Assembly: GCF_001314325.1 (NCBI RefSeq)
Contig: NZ_CP009429.1
Location: 2,294,501-2,358,500, forward strand
DNA: 64,000 nucleotides
Direction: 5' to 3'
From: Sphingopyxis macrogoltabida
GTDB lineage: Bacteria > Pseudomonadota > Alphaproteobacteria > Sphingomonadales > Sphingomonadaceae
Positions 43,097 through 51,720 of this stretch are shown here, piece by piece. The notes beneath the pieces were generated by a model. It saw nothing but the letters and a program-made list of their open reading frames with translations, made no database searches and was not told the DNA's origin. Made by a program: the position numbers and the translations under genes. Numbering within the stretch: the first letter of the stretch is position 1; every line of letters starts with the position of its first letter.

Positions 43097-44863
43097 ATAT
43101 TCGAGCGCCGCGCGCACCCCGCGCTTGATCGTCAGGTTGATCGTATGCTCGGGCGCGGCGCCCGCCCGCTTGCGGACGAAGAGCGGCAGCAGGGGAGAAT
43201 CCTTCCAATATTCGGCGGCTTCGCCAAGGCCGGGCGCGGATATCGAACCGGTGATGAAGCTGAGCCCGACCGGCGCGAATCCGGCGGGCGGCAGAGCAGG
43301 TGCGGCATAGCCGGCCCAGAAGCTGTGGCGATCGCCCGAGACGGTGACAAAGCCCGACAGCTTGTTGTCGCGCACCATATCGTAGATCTCGGCACGTTCG
43401 GCAAAGGCACCGCTCAAATCGCCGCCGCCGAAGGTCCCATAATCTCGGCCCGGCCACTTCCCTTCGACCAGCCCGGCGGGAAGGTTCTGCGGATCGGTGC
43501 GCATGTCGAGCGGGCCGTTGGTCGCGCCCCAGATTTTCCAGGTTGCGGTCGATCGGGTCAGCCGCTCCTTCAGCCACGCCTTCTGCTCGCGGCCAAGCGC
43601 GGTGTATGCACCCTCATCCTTGCGATAATTGGGGATACTCTTTTCGCCGATCGCGATCGTCGCAGGCGGCTTGCCGCCGGCATAATCCTTTCCGCCGTCG
43701 ACGATCTCCATCCACTCCTGCGGGACAACCGGATACTCGCCCGAATCGAGCGCCGCCGCCTCCGGCCGGTCGGTCGGGTCCGCTGCCTTGTAGCTGTGGA
43801 GGTCGGTCAGGATCAGATCGACATGCTTGCCATAGCGCAGCGCGCGGTACGCCGTCATGCTGCCGACCGCCGCGCGGTTGTTGGCTTCGGTACCAAAGCC
43901 GTGATCATCGAATGTGTCGATCGGCGCCTTTTCGACCGCGGGCGGATCGAACTGCTCCAGCCCGGCGCCCGACGCCTTGCGGACGCGCGAGGGAATATAT
44001 TCCCACCACGCCTGATTGGCGGCGACGCGCAGCGGCTGCGCCGGCTCGATCTCACCGCCGAATTTGGTGAAGCTCTGCCAGCCCTGCCACGAGAATTCGT
44101 GATTGTCGCCGATGCAAACGAATGGAAAATGCGCGCGGGCGTCCTGAATGTCCGGATCGTCGATATGCGCCCGATAAACGTGGCGATATCCGGCGAGATT
44201 GGTCGGCACGTAGAAATTGCCGACCTTGCGCGCGTCGGGGATATGGCCGAGATCGTAGACGGTGCGCGAATAGCGGTTCGGAGTTTCCTCGGGATATTCG
44301 ACCACCTCATAGATGAAATCGCCGAGATGGAGGACGAAGCCGAGCTTGCGGTCGGCGGCCGCGCGCTCGTCCTCCCAGATCATCCGGCGATAGGCGTTTT
44401 GCGCACCTTCGTTGACGCTGTTGCACGACACAAAGGCGAAACGAACCGGGCGTGTATCGTCGGCGCGCGGGGCGGTAAGGGTGCGCCCGACCCGGCTGCC
44501 CGCGCCGCCGTCGTCGGTGAAACGGTACCAATAGGCGGTCGCTGGCAAGAGCCCGCCGACCAGCGCACGGCACGTCCAGTCGGCCGCCGCCAGCACCGGT
44601 GCGCGCGCAGCGGCGACGACGCTGCGGAAGTCGGGGTCCAGCGCCACTTCCACCGTCAGTTCATGTCGTTCGCCCCGGTCAAAGGGCCTCCGGGTCCAAA
44701 GGACGATGCTGTGTTCGTCGGGGTCGCCCGACGCGACGCCCTGAGGGAAAAGGTCGCGATCTTCCTTCCATGCAATGCGCGAAGGCGCGGCGGACGATCG
44801 CGACGCCCAGATGCCGCTGATCCCGATCAAAGCCGCGCCCGCCAGAAACTGCCGCCGGTCCAT
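43094..44863 (-). CDS. phoD: alkaline phosphatase D family protein (PhoD), Tat-exported
   Basis: A 589-aa PhoD-type phosphatase/phosphodiesterase with a twin-arginine signal (MDRRQFLAGAALIGISG). The metal-binding motifs are FVSCNS, LHLGDFIYE, CIGDNHEF and SGDRHSFWAG. The substrate would be extracellular phosphodiesters or phosphomonoesters. The reading frame ends at TGA 43096-43094, which lies in the end of IS copy 2; the last codon before it is Tyr. The original C-terminus may be longer. It is downstream of an M14 peptidase and a TonB receptor on the same strand. Confidence 0.88.
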   Translation of the reverse strand: MDRRQFLAGAALIGISGIWASRSSAAPSRIAWKEDRDLFPQGVASGDPDEHSIVLWTRRPFDRGERHELTVEVALDPDFRSVVAAARAPVLAAADWTCRALVGGLLPATAYWYRFTDDGGAGSRVGRTLTAPRADDTRPVRFAFVSCNSVNEGAQNAYRRMIWEDERAAADRKLGFVLHLGDFIYEVVEYPEETPNRYSRTVYDLGHIPDARKVGNFYVPTNLAGYRHVYRAHIDDPDIQDARAHFPFVCIGDNHEFSWQGWQSFTKFGGEIEPAQPLRVAANQAWWEYIPSRVRKASGAGLEQFDPPAVEKAPIDTFDDHGFGTEANNRAAVGSMTAYRALRYGKHVDLILTDLHSYKAADPTDRPEAAALDSGEYPVVPQEWMEIVDGGKDYAGGKPPATIAIGEKSIPNYRKDEGAYTALGREQKAWLKERLTRSTATWKIWGATNGPLDMRTDPQNLPAGLVEGKWPGRDYGTFGGGDLSGAFAERAEIYDMVRDNKLSGFVTVSGDRHSFWAGYAAPALPPAGFAPVGLSFITGSISAPGLGEAAEYWKDSPLLPLFVRKRAGAAPEHTINLTIKRGVRAALEY

Positions 44864-45019
44864 CGCTCACCCCCAATCCCGACCAAGGTCGATTTCGTGC
44901 CGCAAGGCATGAGCCGCGATGACCATGCACGAAAGGACAAGCACACAAGCGCCGGTAACTTTTCGACGAAACGCCGATCAGGTGCGGCTCGGCCGTTGCA
45001 ACAGCCGATGCGACGATGG

Positions 45020-46426
45020 CTATCCGGCTTGCCGGGCCGACAGGATGATCGATTGTATCTGGAGCGCGATAGAGCGGGCGACCGGTACCGGCCGCAGCGA
45101 CGACCGGCGCAGATATTCGCCGATATAGCCGGCGGTGAGTGCCTCTGCGGCCGCAGCCAAAGCATGTTCGCCCAGTCGCCGGGCCAGCCGCGCAAGCATG
45201 GCGGGTGCGCGCATCTGGGTCGTTCCGGGTTCAAGCTGCACAAGGTCGGCAAGACTCTCGCGCCGCTTCGTTTCGGCGGTTCTAAATTGCGCCTCGGCGG
45301 CCGCAAGCTGTGAGTCGGAAAGCGCGGCCGCTTCGCGCAGCGCAAGCATCAACGCCTGACTTTCGCTGTCTGGAGGATCGCGGGCAAGCAAAGGAGCCGC
45401 CCGATCGAGCAGCCGGGCATTTTTGCGAAGCTGGTCCAGTTGCATGCGCACGACGTCGGCCTCGCTGCAGGACGAGGGCCGGCTGCTGAACTGGCGACTA
45501 TCTTCCCATAGCGGCACTTCGCAGATCATGCAGAAACTGCCGTAAGTCTGTGCCGCAAATTCGGTACTGGAGCGCCCTGCCCCCCAGAATTGCCGCAAAT
45601 CCTTGCCCGCGCGTCCCGCTTCGGCGAGGTACGGCTCGACCTCGAACGCCGAAAAGACGCCCGGCGCGAAGCTTTTGATCGTCGCATCGGGTTCGCCCAG
45701 CCGGTTGAGCGCGATACCGAAGCGTTTCGTCTGCCGCGACAACTGGCGCGCGAGTCCGGGCCGGTTTTCGCTGAGGATATAGAAGGCGCCGCCGGTGTCG
45801 CTGCCGTGCAGCGACGACTGGAAGTCGGGCCGGGCGATTGCGAGCGCGCGCTGCCAGCAGAGATTTTCGGGCGTTGCAGCCTCGAAACGGTAGCCGGGCA
45901 TATCGAGCGGAAAGGCATATTCGGGCTGGCGCGCGAAAGCGGGGCGGAAAAAATGCCGCATATAATTGGCGATCGTCGCAGGGCCCTGCAGCCAGCCGGC
46001 GTTGAGGTCGAGCCCATCGGGATCGATGGCGGGGATGAAGTGCCAGCGATAACCCGACCGCTCACGAAACTGCGGGTCGCGCGCAAGCCGGCGAACAAGC
46101 TCTACGACCGTCAGGCAGCCGATCGGCTCGTTCGGATGCGGCGCCCCGACGATCAGCGCCGATCGCTCCCCCGTGCCGATGCTGATCATCTCGATCGGCT
46201 TGCCGTTCGCACTCTGCCCCAGATGCTCGACCTGCGCCGCCTTACCCAGCGCATCGATCGCGGGCTGGATCATCCGGCGCAGCGCGGCGCTGTCGGGAAA
46301 GTCGAACATCGGCTCGCGCGTCCATCCCCGCATGGGGATACCGGCGCCGGTCATCGCAAGGCCCGCCGCAAGCAGGGTGCGACGACCGACGCCAAAAGGC
46401 CGGCCCGGATCGATATCTGCCACCAT
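45020..46426 (-). CDS. M14 family zinc carboxypeptidase-like protein
   Basis: A 468-aa protein with an N-terminal hydrophobic segment after an Arg pair (GVGRRTLLAAGLAMTGAGI), suggesting export. The M14 zinc site is HPNE (GAPHPNEP, about residue 95) with the third His in SLHGSDTGG. ERSGYRWHFIPAIDPDGLDLN is a family block. It starts 13 bp after the TonB receptor gene ends, so they are cotranscribed. It may process the peptide or peptide-like compound that the receptor takes up. Confidence 0.8.
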   Translation of the reverse strand: MVADIDPGRPFGVGRRTLLAAGLAMTGAGIPMRGWTREPMFDFPDSAALRRMIQPAIDALGKAAQVEHLGQSANGKPIEMISIGTGERSALIVGAPHPNEPIGCLTVVELVRRLARDPQFRERSGYRWHFIPAIDPDGLDLNAGWLQGPATIANYMRHFFRPAFARQPEYAFPLDMPGYRFEAATPENLCWQRALAIARPDFQSSLHGSDTGGAFYILSENRPGLARQLSRQTKRFGIALNRLGEPDATIKSFAPGVFSAFEVEPYLAEAGRAGKDLRQFWGAGRSSTEFAAQTYGSFCMICEVPLWEDSRQFSSRPSSCSEADVVRMQLDQLRKNARLLDRAAPLLARDPPDSESQALMLALREAAALSDSQLAAAEAQFRTAETKRRESLADLVQLEPGTTQMRAPAMLARLARRLGEHALAAAAEALTAGYIGEYLRRSSLRPVPVARSIALQIQSIILSARQAG

Positions 46427-46438
46427 CGGTCGGACCGG

Positions 46439-48736
46439 CTAGAAGCTCGACCGCACCCTGACCCCGATGGTGCGCGGGTTCCCGACCGACCAGGTCCGGC
46501 CGTCCGAACCGAAATAACGCGTCTGATTTGCGCCATAGATGGGGAGTTCGTTGGTTAGATTATCGCCAAACAGCAGGACTTCCCATCCGTCGCGCGCAAC
46601 GCCGATCTGCGCGTTGACGAGCGTGTAATCGGGAAGCCGCGTTGCGGCGTCCGGCGGCGACCCGGGCAGGCCGAACTCGGTCTGCCGCTTGTCGGTGAAG
46701 GACAGGTCGCTGCGCACCACAAGGTCCCAGTCGCCGAAGACGGCGGCACGATAATCCTGCTGGATCGAGAAGCTCCACGCGGGGACGAACTGCAATTGCT
46801 CGCCCGCATCGCCGCCGCTGAACGGATCGCCTTCGTCGAGGCGCGAGTCGGTGTAGCCGACGCCGAAGGTGAAGTTCAGGGCGCGGCTGGGGCTCATCCG
46901 GGCTTCCAGTTCGAAGCCCTGCGTCGTGGCGCGTCCCGCATTGACGTCGAAGATGCTGGCGCAGGTCGGCAGCACGAGGCTCTGCTGGATGTCGCGATAT
47001 TTGATCTTGAAGCCGGTCAGGCTGGCGGAGAAGCGGCCATCGCGGCTCGCCTTGCGCACCCCGGCCTCATAGCTGTCGAGCTTTTCGGGCCGGGTGAACG
47101 GCGGAATGGTCGCCGGATCGATGCCCAGTTCGGCGAAATCGGGATCGCATACCGGGCCCGGCAGTGCGCGGCCGACACCGGGGCGGAACCCCCCGGCATA
47201 GCGCGCATAGGCAAAGAAGGTCGGCGTCAGCTTGTACGATGCGCTCGCCGAGAACAATGTACCGCTGTCCTTCGCCGTCGCATCAACGCCGACGGGGAAA
47301 AGCGCCCCTGGGGTATCGACGATCCGGCGGGGATTCTTGCGGTCATATACCCGGACGCCGCCCTTGATTTCACCCTTCTCGTCCGCGAACTGCCAGCGCA
47401 GATTGGCGAAGCCCGCGATTTCGGTGACCCGCTCCTTGCCGGTGTAACCCGCATCGACGAGGGAATCGGGATCGCCGCCATAGAGGCCCTCCGAATATTC
47501 GGGAATCGGCGCATCGAAGCCCAGCCGCTGGAAACTGTCGGTTATGCTGCGCAGATAGAAAGCTCCGGCGAGGAGCTGGACGGGAAAGTCCCAGTCCGAA
47601 CTGAAGCGCAGCTCCTGACTGAACTGACGGAGGTGGGTGCGGTTGATGAACGGCGACAGCAGCGCCGTGTTCGGATTGTCGACGAAGGGACCGTTCACAT
47701 CGGGATCGAAGCCGGGGTAGGCGAAGCCGGTGATCGCGGGATCGAGATTGTAGATGTCGCGCTGATCGAGGCGCCGGCGGATCTTCTGGTCGACATAACC
47801 GGTCGCCGAAGTGATCGTGCCCGCGCCGACGTCGAGGTCGAGCGTCAGATTGCCGATCCACGACCGGTCGGCCGCGCGTTCGGGAAAGAAACGGCTGGTA
47901 AGCAGCGTATCGGGCGACCCGTCCGGCAAGCGCTCGTTCCGGTCGGATTCGTTGAAGGCGCCGTTAGTGCGGCTGTTGAACAGGACCGAGGCGCGGATTT
48001 CCAGTGTGTCCGACGGCGTCCATCCCGCAGCGATCCGGCCGGTAAACCGTTCGACCTCGTTGACATTCTTGCGGCGGTCGCCGGTCACCGGATCGATATT
48101 GTCGATGAAGCCGCCGCGGCGATCGTAAACCGCGCTCATCCGCACCGCGGCATCGGTGCCGAGCGGCAGGTTGATCAGGGCCGCGGCGCCATAGTTCGCC
48201 GATCCGCCCGAGACGTCGGCGACGCTGGCTTCGGCCCGCGCATGGATTTCCGACGGATCGGGGCGGACCTCGACGTAGCGGATCAGCCCGCCCGCCGCCG
48301 AGGCGCCGTAAAGGTCGCCCTGCGGCCCCTTGAGCACCTCGACCCGTTCGAGATCGTAAAGCTGCGGGTCGACCGAATTGGGGATCAGGATATCGTCGAG
48401 ATAGGTAACGACGGTCGGCTGCGTGCCCCCCGACGGCGCAACACCGCGAAGCAGGATATTGCGGTCGCCAAGCCCCGTTTCGGGCGCGATCGACAGCGAC
48501 GGCACCAGCCGGGCGACATCGTCGAGCGAGCGCAGTCCGCGGTCTTCGAGATTCTGGCCGCCAATCGCCTGCACGCTCGCTGCAATCGTGCGCAGCGGCT
48601 CGGCGCGCTTCTGCGCCGTGACGACGATTTCGCCCGGTTGATCCGTGTCGTCACTTGTCTGAGCGGCGGCCGGAGCCGCCTGTCCGATCGCCAGCAGCGC
48701 CGTGCCTGCATACAGCCAAGACCCATGTTGCCCCAC
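46439..48736 (-). CDS. TonB-dependent receptor
   Basis: A 765-aa outer-membrane receptor. It has a signal peptide (WLYAGTALLAIGQAAPAAAQ), the TonB-box region DQPGEIVVTAQKRAEPL, plug motifs (LKGPQGDLYGASAAGGLIRYVE) and a beta-barrel ending in GVRVRSSF with a final Phe. The first gene of a probable operon with an M14 peptidase and PhoD. The palindrome at 48768-48781 upstream, matching one at the TetR/MFS promoter, suggests control by the TetR protein. The ligand is unknown. Confidence 0.92.
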   Translation of the reverse strand: MGQHGSWLYAGTALLAIGQAAPAAAQTSDDTDQPGEIVVTAQKRAEPLRTIAASVQAIGGQNLEDRGLRSLDDVARLVPSLSIAPETGLGDRNILLRGVAPSGGTQPTVVTYLDDILIPNSVDPQLYDLERVEVLKGPQGDLYGASAAGGLIRYVEVRPDPSEIHARAEASVADVSGGSANYGAAALINLPLGTDAAVRMSAVYDRRGGFIDNIDPVTGDRRKNVNEVERFTGRIAAGWTPSDTLEIRASVLFNSRTNGAFNESDRNERLPDGSPDTLLTSRFFPERAADRSWIGNLTLDLDVGAGTITSATGYVDQKIRRRLDQRDIYNLDPAITGFAYPGFDPDVNGPFVDNPNTALLSPFINRTHLRQFSQELRFSSDWDFPVQLLAGAFYLRSITDSFQRLGFDAPIPEYSEGLYGGDPDSLVDAGYTGKERVTEIAGFANLRWQFADEKGEIKGGVRVYDRKNPRRIVDTPGALFPVGVDATAKDSGTLFSASASYKLTPTFFAYARYAGGFRPGVGRALPGPVCDPDFAELGIDPATIPPFTRPEKLDSYEAGVRKASRDGRFSASLTGFKIKYRDIQQSLVLPTCASIFDVNAGRATTQGFELEARMSPSRALNFTFGVGYTDSRLDEGDPFSGGDAGEQLQFVPAWSFSIQQDYRAAVFGDWDLVVRSDLSFTDKRQTEFGLPGSPPDAATRLPDYTLVNAQIGVARDGWEVLLFGDNLTNELPIYGANQTRYFGSDGRTWSVGNPRTIGVRVRSSF

Positions 48737-48767
48737 GACTCGTCCCTCCCTGTCATTGACAATAAAG

Positions 48768-48781
48768 ACTGACTAGTCGGT
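48768..48781. promoter_or_regulatory. TetR operator upstream of TonB receptor
   Basis: ACTGACTAGTCGGT, a near-perfect 14-bp palindrome around ACTAGT. The copy at 49467-49480 is perfect. It lies 32 bp upstream of the TonB-receptor ATG and downstream of the tetR stop. Confidence 0.65.
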
Positions 48782-48812
48782 TTTTATTTTATTGCAAGCG
48801 GTCGGTCGATCG

Positions 48813-49400
48813 TCACCCCGGCGCCCGGACGAGCCCCGCGAGCGTGATGGCGAGCCCGCGGCGCGCTTCCCTGTCCTTGTTGGCCGTTTCGTAGACATGG
48901 AGCGACAGCCGCCCCGAGGCGTAGGTATAGAGCATCGATGCCGCCTCGACCGGCGTGACCGCGTCGACCATCTCGATCTTTCCGTCGGCAAGAAGCTCTC
49001 CGATGACTTCGCTGAGGCGGCGCTCGCACCGCTCCGAATTCGCGATGAGCGCCTGCTTGATCGCATCGTTCGACGCGCCGATCGTGACTGCTTCCACCTC
49101 CAGCCGGCTGTCGACATCGCTGAGGCCGCGCAGCATGAGGTCGAAAAACATCTCTTCGAATTCGGCGAGGGTCGATGCCGCGATGGCGTCGTATACCGCG
49201 CCGCGCCGTGCCAGCAATTCGAGCATGACGGCGTCCTTGCTTTCGAAATGCGTGTAAAAAGCGCCCTTGCTGATACCCGCTTCGGCGCAAATGGCATCGA
49301 CCGAGGAGCCCCCGAAGCCCTGTTTGGCAAACTGCCGTATCGCGGCATCGACGATATGCTCGCGCCGCTGCCGCATCGCCTGTTGATTGAGTTTCGGCAT
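48813..49400 (-). CDS. TetR family transcriptional regulator
   Basis: A 195-aa TetR protein from ATG 49400. Its N-terminal helix-turn-helix is RREHIVDAAIRQFAKQGFGGSSVDAICAEAGISKGAFYTHFESKDAVMLELL. The C-terminal ligand domain is helical. It is flanked by two copies of the ACCGACTAGTCGGT palindrome, one in its own divergent promoter with the MFS gene and one upstream of the TonB receptor. That strongly suggests it represses all three. The inducer is unknown. Confidence 0.9.
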   Translation of the reverse strand: MPKLNQQAMRQRREHIVDAAIRQFAKQGFGGSSVDAICAEAGISKGAFYTHFESKDAVMLELLARRGAVYDAIAASTLAEFEEMFFDLMLRGLSDVDSRLEVEAVTIGASNDAIKQALIANSERCERRLSEVIGELLADGKIEMVDAVTPVEAASMLYTYASGRLSLHVYETANKDREARRGLAITLAGLVRAPG

Positions 49401-49466
49401 ATTTTCCCCGGCCGCAATGTTCGAGGCGCCCGCGTCGGCCGTCCTCCGATTGCGTCGGTATAAAGA

Positions 49467-49480
49467 ACCGACTAGTCGGT
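49467..49480. promoter_or_regulatory. TetR operator in the tetR/MFS divergent promoter
   Basis: ACCGACTAGTCGGT, a perfect 14-bp palindrome between tetR (start 49400, minus) and the MFS gene (start 49523, plus). The same core is at 48768-48781. Confidence 0.7.
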
Positions 49481-49522
49481 CACAATGCCATACCGCGCCC
49501 GTTTCGATCGGTAGCCGACCGC

Positions 49523-50824
49523 ATGATCTCGTTCCGCACGGCAGGCAGCGGAGGCGGTGCCCCATATGCGTCCGCAAAACTCGCCCTGCTGTGCGCCATC
49601 CTCGGTTCGGCATGGGCTGCGCGTTCGATATTCAATCCCCTGCTCGACCTTGCCAAGGCCGACCTCGCGATCAGCGATATGCATGTCGGGCTCGTGCAGG
49701 GCATCGCGCTGTCGCTGCCCGCCGCCCTGCTGTCGATTCCGGTCGGACGGATGATCGATACGCGAAACCGCGTGCTGCTGCTCGTCGGATTGGCCGCGGC
49801 GACGATGCTAGGGTCGGTCGCAACCGCGCTCGCTTCGTCCTTCACCGATCTTTTCGTCTATCGGGGCCTGACCGGCCTCGGGATCATGGAGGAAGCGGTG
49901 GTGCTGTCGCTCGCCGCCGATCTTTTCCAGCCGGAACGCCGCGGCCGCGTTACCGCGCTCATCATCCTTGCCGAATATTTCGGCAACGCGCTCGGCTTTG
50001 TCTTTGCCGGATGGCTGCTGCCGGCCGCCTCGTTCATGCCCCTCTTCACCGGCGCCAGCGAATGGCGAATGGCGCCATTGCTGTTCGGACTGGCGGGACT
50101 GCTGCTGGCGCTTCCGCTGCTCTGGATGCAGGAACCGCCGCGCCGCGAAACGATGCCCGGCACCGGCGCCGCCAGCCTGGCAAAGGGCTTCGTGGCGCTC
50201 AACGCTTTCGGCCGCCTGCTCTGGCCCCTGCTCGTCGCGCAGGTCGCGACAATCATGGCGGGCAATATGGCTTCGGTGTGGGCCGTTCCGGTTCTGGCGC
50301 GCGATTTCGGGTTGGGCGAAGCGGAGAGCGGCCAACTGGTGGCGGCAATCCTTCTCGTCCCGCCGCTGCTCGGCGCGCTGGCCGCCGGCATCCTTGCCGA
50401 CCGCGGCCGCGGCCGCGGCGGCGCGATGGTAATCGCCGCGGCAGCATCGCTGCTTGCGTTGCCCGGCGCAGCATTTCCCGTGATGGATTCGGTGCATGTG
50501 TCGGCTGCGCTGCTGGCCTTGCTGGTGGCGGGTCAGACCGCAGCATTGCTTGGCGCAAGTGCGATAAGCATCCTCGTGCTCCCGAACGACATTCGCGGCC
50601 TGTGGTTCGGGATCAGCGGGGTGATGACGATGGTCTTCGGATTTGCCCTCGCTCCCTCGCTGGCGCCCTGGCTCGCAGCAGGAACGGGCGGGGAGCTGTC
50701 GTCGGCGCTCGCATGGATTCTCTTGCTTTGCGGCATCTGCGCGGCGACCGGTTTCACATTGGCGCTACGGCAGGATGCTGCCGAGGGTGCCGACGGCCGC
50801 GGGCCTTTTTCCTCGCAGCGCTAA
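49523..50824 (+). CDS. MFS transporter
   Basis: A 433-aa protein with about twelve hydrophobic helices (LALLCAILGSAWAARSIFNPLL, LVQGIALSLPAALLSIPVGRMID, SFTDLFVYRGLTGLG, LLVAQVATIMAGNMASVWAV, AILLVPPLLGALAAGIL, LAWILLLCGICAATGFTLAL). The loop motif IPVGRMIDTRNRVLLL is the MFS signature between helices 2 and 3. It is divergent from tetR, with the operator between. Substrate unknown. Its last 60 bp overlap the converging MpaB-like gene. Confidence 0.85.
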   Translation: MISFRTAGSGGGAPYASAKLALLCAILGSAWAARSIFNPLLDLAKADLAISDMHVGLVQGIALSLPAALLSIPVGRMIDTRNRVLLLVGLAAATMLGSVATALASSFTDLFVYRGLTGLGIMEEAVVLSLAADLFQPERRGRVTALIILAEYFGNALGFVFAGWLLPAASFMPLFTGASEWRMAPLLFGLAGLLLALPLLWMQEPPRRETMPGTGAASLAKGFVALNAFGRLLWPLLVAQVATIMAGNMASVWAVPVLARDFGLGEAESGQLVAAILLVPPLLGALAAGILADRGRGRGGAMVIAAAASLLALPGAAFPVMDSVHVSAALLALLVAGQTAALLGASAISILVLPNDIRGLWFGISGVMTMVFGFALAPSLAPWLAAGTGGELSSALAWILLLCGICAATGFTLALRQDAAEGADGRGPFSSQR

Positions 50825-51694
50825 TATTTCCTTCTGCGCAGCTTGAGATCTGAAAAGAAAATCATGCGGCAGGCCGAGGCGCACGCTCGCCCGGCATGGC
50901 GGCGACGCGCGATCGACGCGCCGGTCGGCAAGGCGCCCCGCGGCTCGCAACAACATGAGATCGAGCCGCGTGAGGTCATATTGCGGGCCGAGTTCGAGCT
51001 TGCGGCGGATATGTGCCGGCAGCAGCGACACCGAGGCGCGTGCAATCGCGCGATGCAAAAAGCGCGGCACGCCCGGCGCCGCCCGCCCCGACTGGATGAT
51101 ATCGAGAAATTCGAAGAGGATGGGATGCGGTTCGAAGCGCGGTTCGAGATCGGCCATCATCGCCATGAAGCCATCGACACTCGCAGGCGTATGCCGCGCG
51201 CCGAACTCGCGGCCGATGACTTCGGAATCGCGCATGAAGCGGTCCTTGTCAGCGTCGGCGAGCCGGTGGACGAACCGGTCATAGGCCATCAGGAAACCGT
51301 AGGAGGCGGTCGCCGCCACCCAGTCGAGCAGCACCGGATCGAGCGCGCGATATTTTTCGCCGGCCGGCGTCTCGCCCTTCACCTTGCCGTGCATGCGGTT
51401 GACCTTGCCGATCACATCCTTCGCGACACTCGCGGGGCCGTAGCAGGCGAGCATCGCGACGAGGCCGGTGCGGCGCGACCGGCCGATCGGGTCGGCCTTG
51501 TAGGTCGAATGATCCCAAACCCCCGACCGGATGCGCGGCTCGGCGAACTCGAGCAGCACCGCGGCGATCCCGCCGACGCCGAGCGCGATAGGGTTCTTGT
51601 AGACGCGCCACTGGACGCTGTCGGGCGCAAGCAGGGCCGGCTCGCCGGCCGGAGAGGCGAAGTCGATTATCGTGCCCAGATAATTGTCCTGCAT
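50765..51694 (-). CDS. oxygenase MpaB family protein (DUF2236)
   Basis: A 309-aa protein from ATG 51694, MQDNYLGTIIDFASPAGEPALLAPDS, with WRVYKNPIALGVGGIAAVLLEFAEPRIRSGVWDHS and conserved His in HRLADADKDRFMRDSE and EFGARHTPASVDGF. Members such as MpaB and latex-clearing protein are haem oxygenases. It starts 27 bp downstream of a TonB receptor, which supports a receptor-oxygenase pair. The substrate is unknown. Its 3' end overlaps the MFS gene by 60 bp on the other strand. Confidence 0.8.
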   Translation of the reverse strand: MQDNYLGTIIDFASPAGEPALLAPDSVQWRVYKNPIALGVGGIAAVLLEFAEPRIRSGVWDHSTYKADPIGRSRRTGLVAMLACYGPASVAKDVIGKVNRMHGKVKGETPAGEKYRALDPVLLDWVAATASYGFLMAYDRFVHRLADADKDRFMRDSEVIGREFGARHTPASVDGFMAMMADLEPRFEPHPILFEFLDIIQSGRAAPGVPRFLHRAIARASVSLLPAHIRRKLELGPQYDLTRLDLMLLRAAGRLADRRVDRASPPCRASVRLGLPHDFLFRSQAAQKEILALRGKRPAAVGTLGSILP

Positions 51695-51720
51695 CCTGCT
51701 TGCACCCTGGCCGGTTCGGC

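Noticed and set aside
46796-48772. Long open frame on the plus strand (658 codons)
   Set aside because: Antisense of the TonB receptor at 46439-48736, with no recognisable domain.
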